DNA of 50,371 nucleotides from contig JAEZVF010000014.1 of NCBI GenBank assembly GCA_023443225.1, positions 1 to 50,371 on the forward strand, written 5' to 3'. Made by a program: the position numbers and the translations under genes. This document shows positions 50,152 to 50,371 of this stretch, piece by piece; position 1 is the stretch's first letter, and the number at the start of each line of letters is the position of its first letter. The stretch is from Bacillota bacterium. Lineage in GTDB: Bacteria; Bacillota; Clostridia; Lachnospirales; Lachnospiraceae. A model generated the notes under the pieces. It did not search any database. It saw nothing but the letters and a program-made list of their open reading frames with translations, and was not told the DNA's origin.

Positions 50152-50371
50152 TTGTTGCCTCCAGATTCTAACTATACTGATTCCATAATCTTAAAATATT
50201 CATTTAATCTTATCATAAATGCATAAGTTGTGCAATCCAATCCTCTCTTGAGTTTCCGTAGTTTTATCCACAGAACCTTAATTTCAAGATTCCATTTATA
50301 AACAACTTTGTAAAAATACCCAAATTATAAGGAATCCACATCCTTTTTGTAGTAGAATAATGGTGTCCAAT
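50152..50371. other. Non-coding right edge of window
   Basis: About 220 nt with no ORF. A perfect DnaA-box sequence, TTATCCACA, lies at 50264-50272 and an imperfect one near 50332; see the rejected list. Nothing else is recognised. Confidence 0.4.

Noticed and set aside
50264..50272. Perfect DnaA box TTATCCACA at the right edge, and another at 4994-5002 (as TGTGGATAA)
   Set aside because: A third perfect copy lies inside valS (18018-18026). With this base composition about one chance hit per 50 kb is expected, the three are far apart, and there is no cluster or dnaA/dnaN gene. No origin or DnaA control is claimed.

Overview
The window looks like a chromosomal segment of a spore-forming, low-GC member of the Firmicutes, most likely family Lachnospiraceae (Clostridium cluster XIVa). 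The reasons are the AT-rich sequence, the intact spoIIA-sigF-spoVA sporulation block, a T-box controlled valS, strong AGGAGG-type ribosome binding sites, and uncharacterised protein families (DUF5716/DUF5717, DUF4250, DUF6514-like) that I associate with this family. No tRNA, rRNA, CRISPR array, prophage or transposase gene was seen. Family names come from memory of the families; no database was searched.

Layout. 1-5.0 kb: an envelope-sensing two-component system with two exported DUF4097 proteins downstream. 5.0-10.1 kb: small housekeeping genes (DUF4250, VanZ-like, YigZ, a DUF6514-like protein) and a class A penicillin-binding protein. 10.2-14.2 kb: the sporulation block spoIIAA-spoIIAB-sigF, then a previously uncalled 54-aa membrane ORF, then spoVAC-spoVAD-spoVAE. 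14.3-16.0 kb: a 46-aa ORF and a zinc-ribbon/TPR membrane protein with their own promoter and terminator. 16.1-19.5 kb: valS and its Val T-box leader. 19.5-20.4 kb: a ROK-family sugar kinase. 20.7-27.7 kb: a four-gene operon coding for a 1190-aa DUF5717-type protein, a degenerate Hsp70-like protein, a helical-repeat protein and a membrane coiled-coil protein. 27.8-31.2 kb: a CobD/HisC-like aminotransferase, an O-antigen-ligase-like membrane protein and a coiled-coil lipoprotein. 31.3-40.0 kb: purA, dut-murI-lipoprotein, a LysR regulator with an ArsC-like protein, two acetyltransferases, an aldehyde dehydrogenase and a GPH-type sugar symporter. 40.1-42.3 kb: a three-gene plus-strand module of membrane protein, Xre regulator and lipoprotein. 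42.4-50.2 kb: purC-purB, a GH94 disaccharide phosphorylase, hslO, a methyltransferase and a eukaryotic-type hisA.

Two things stand out. First, there are two copies, in opposite orientation, of a roughly 250-275 bp non-coding element whose ends and interior are inverted repeats (18837-19111 and 20411-20664). It looks like a MITE or other mobile structured repeat. One copy lies between the T-box attenuator and valS; the other fills the gap between the Hsp70-like operon and the kinase gene. Together they flank the kinase gene and the whole T-box leader. Second, the DUF5717/Hsp70-like/helical-repeat/coiled-coil operon behaves like one uncharacterised multi-protein system and is the best candidate here for undescribed biology.

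Many start codons were moved from the longest ORF to the codon with the best-spaced ribosome binding site. The alternatives are given in each entry.
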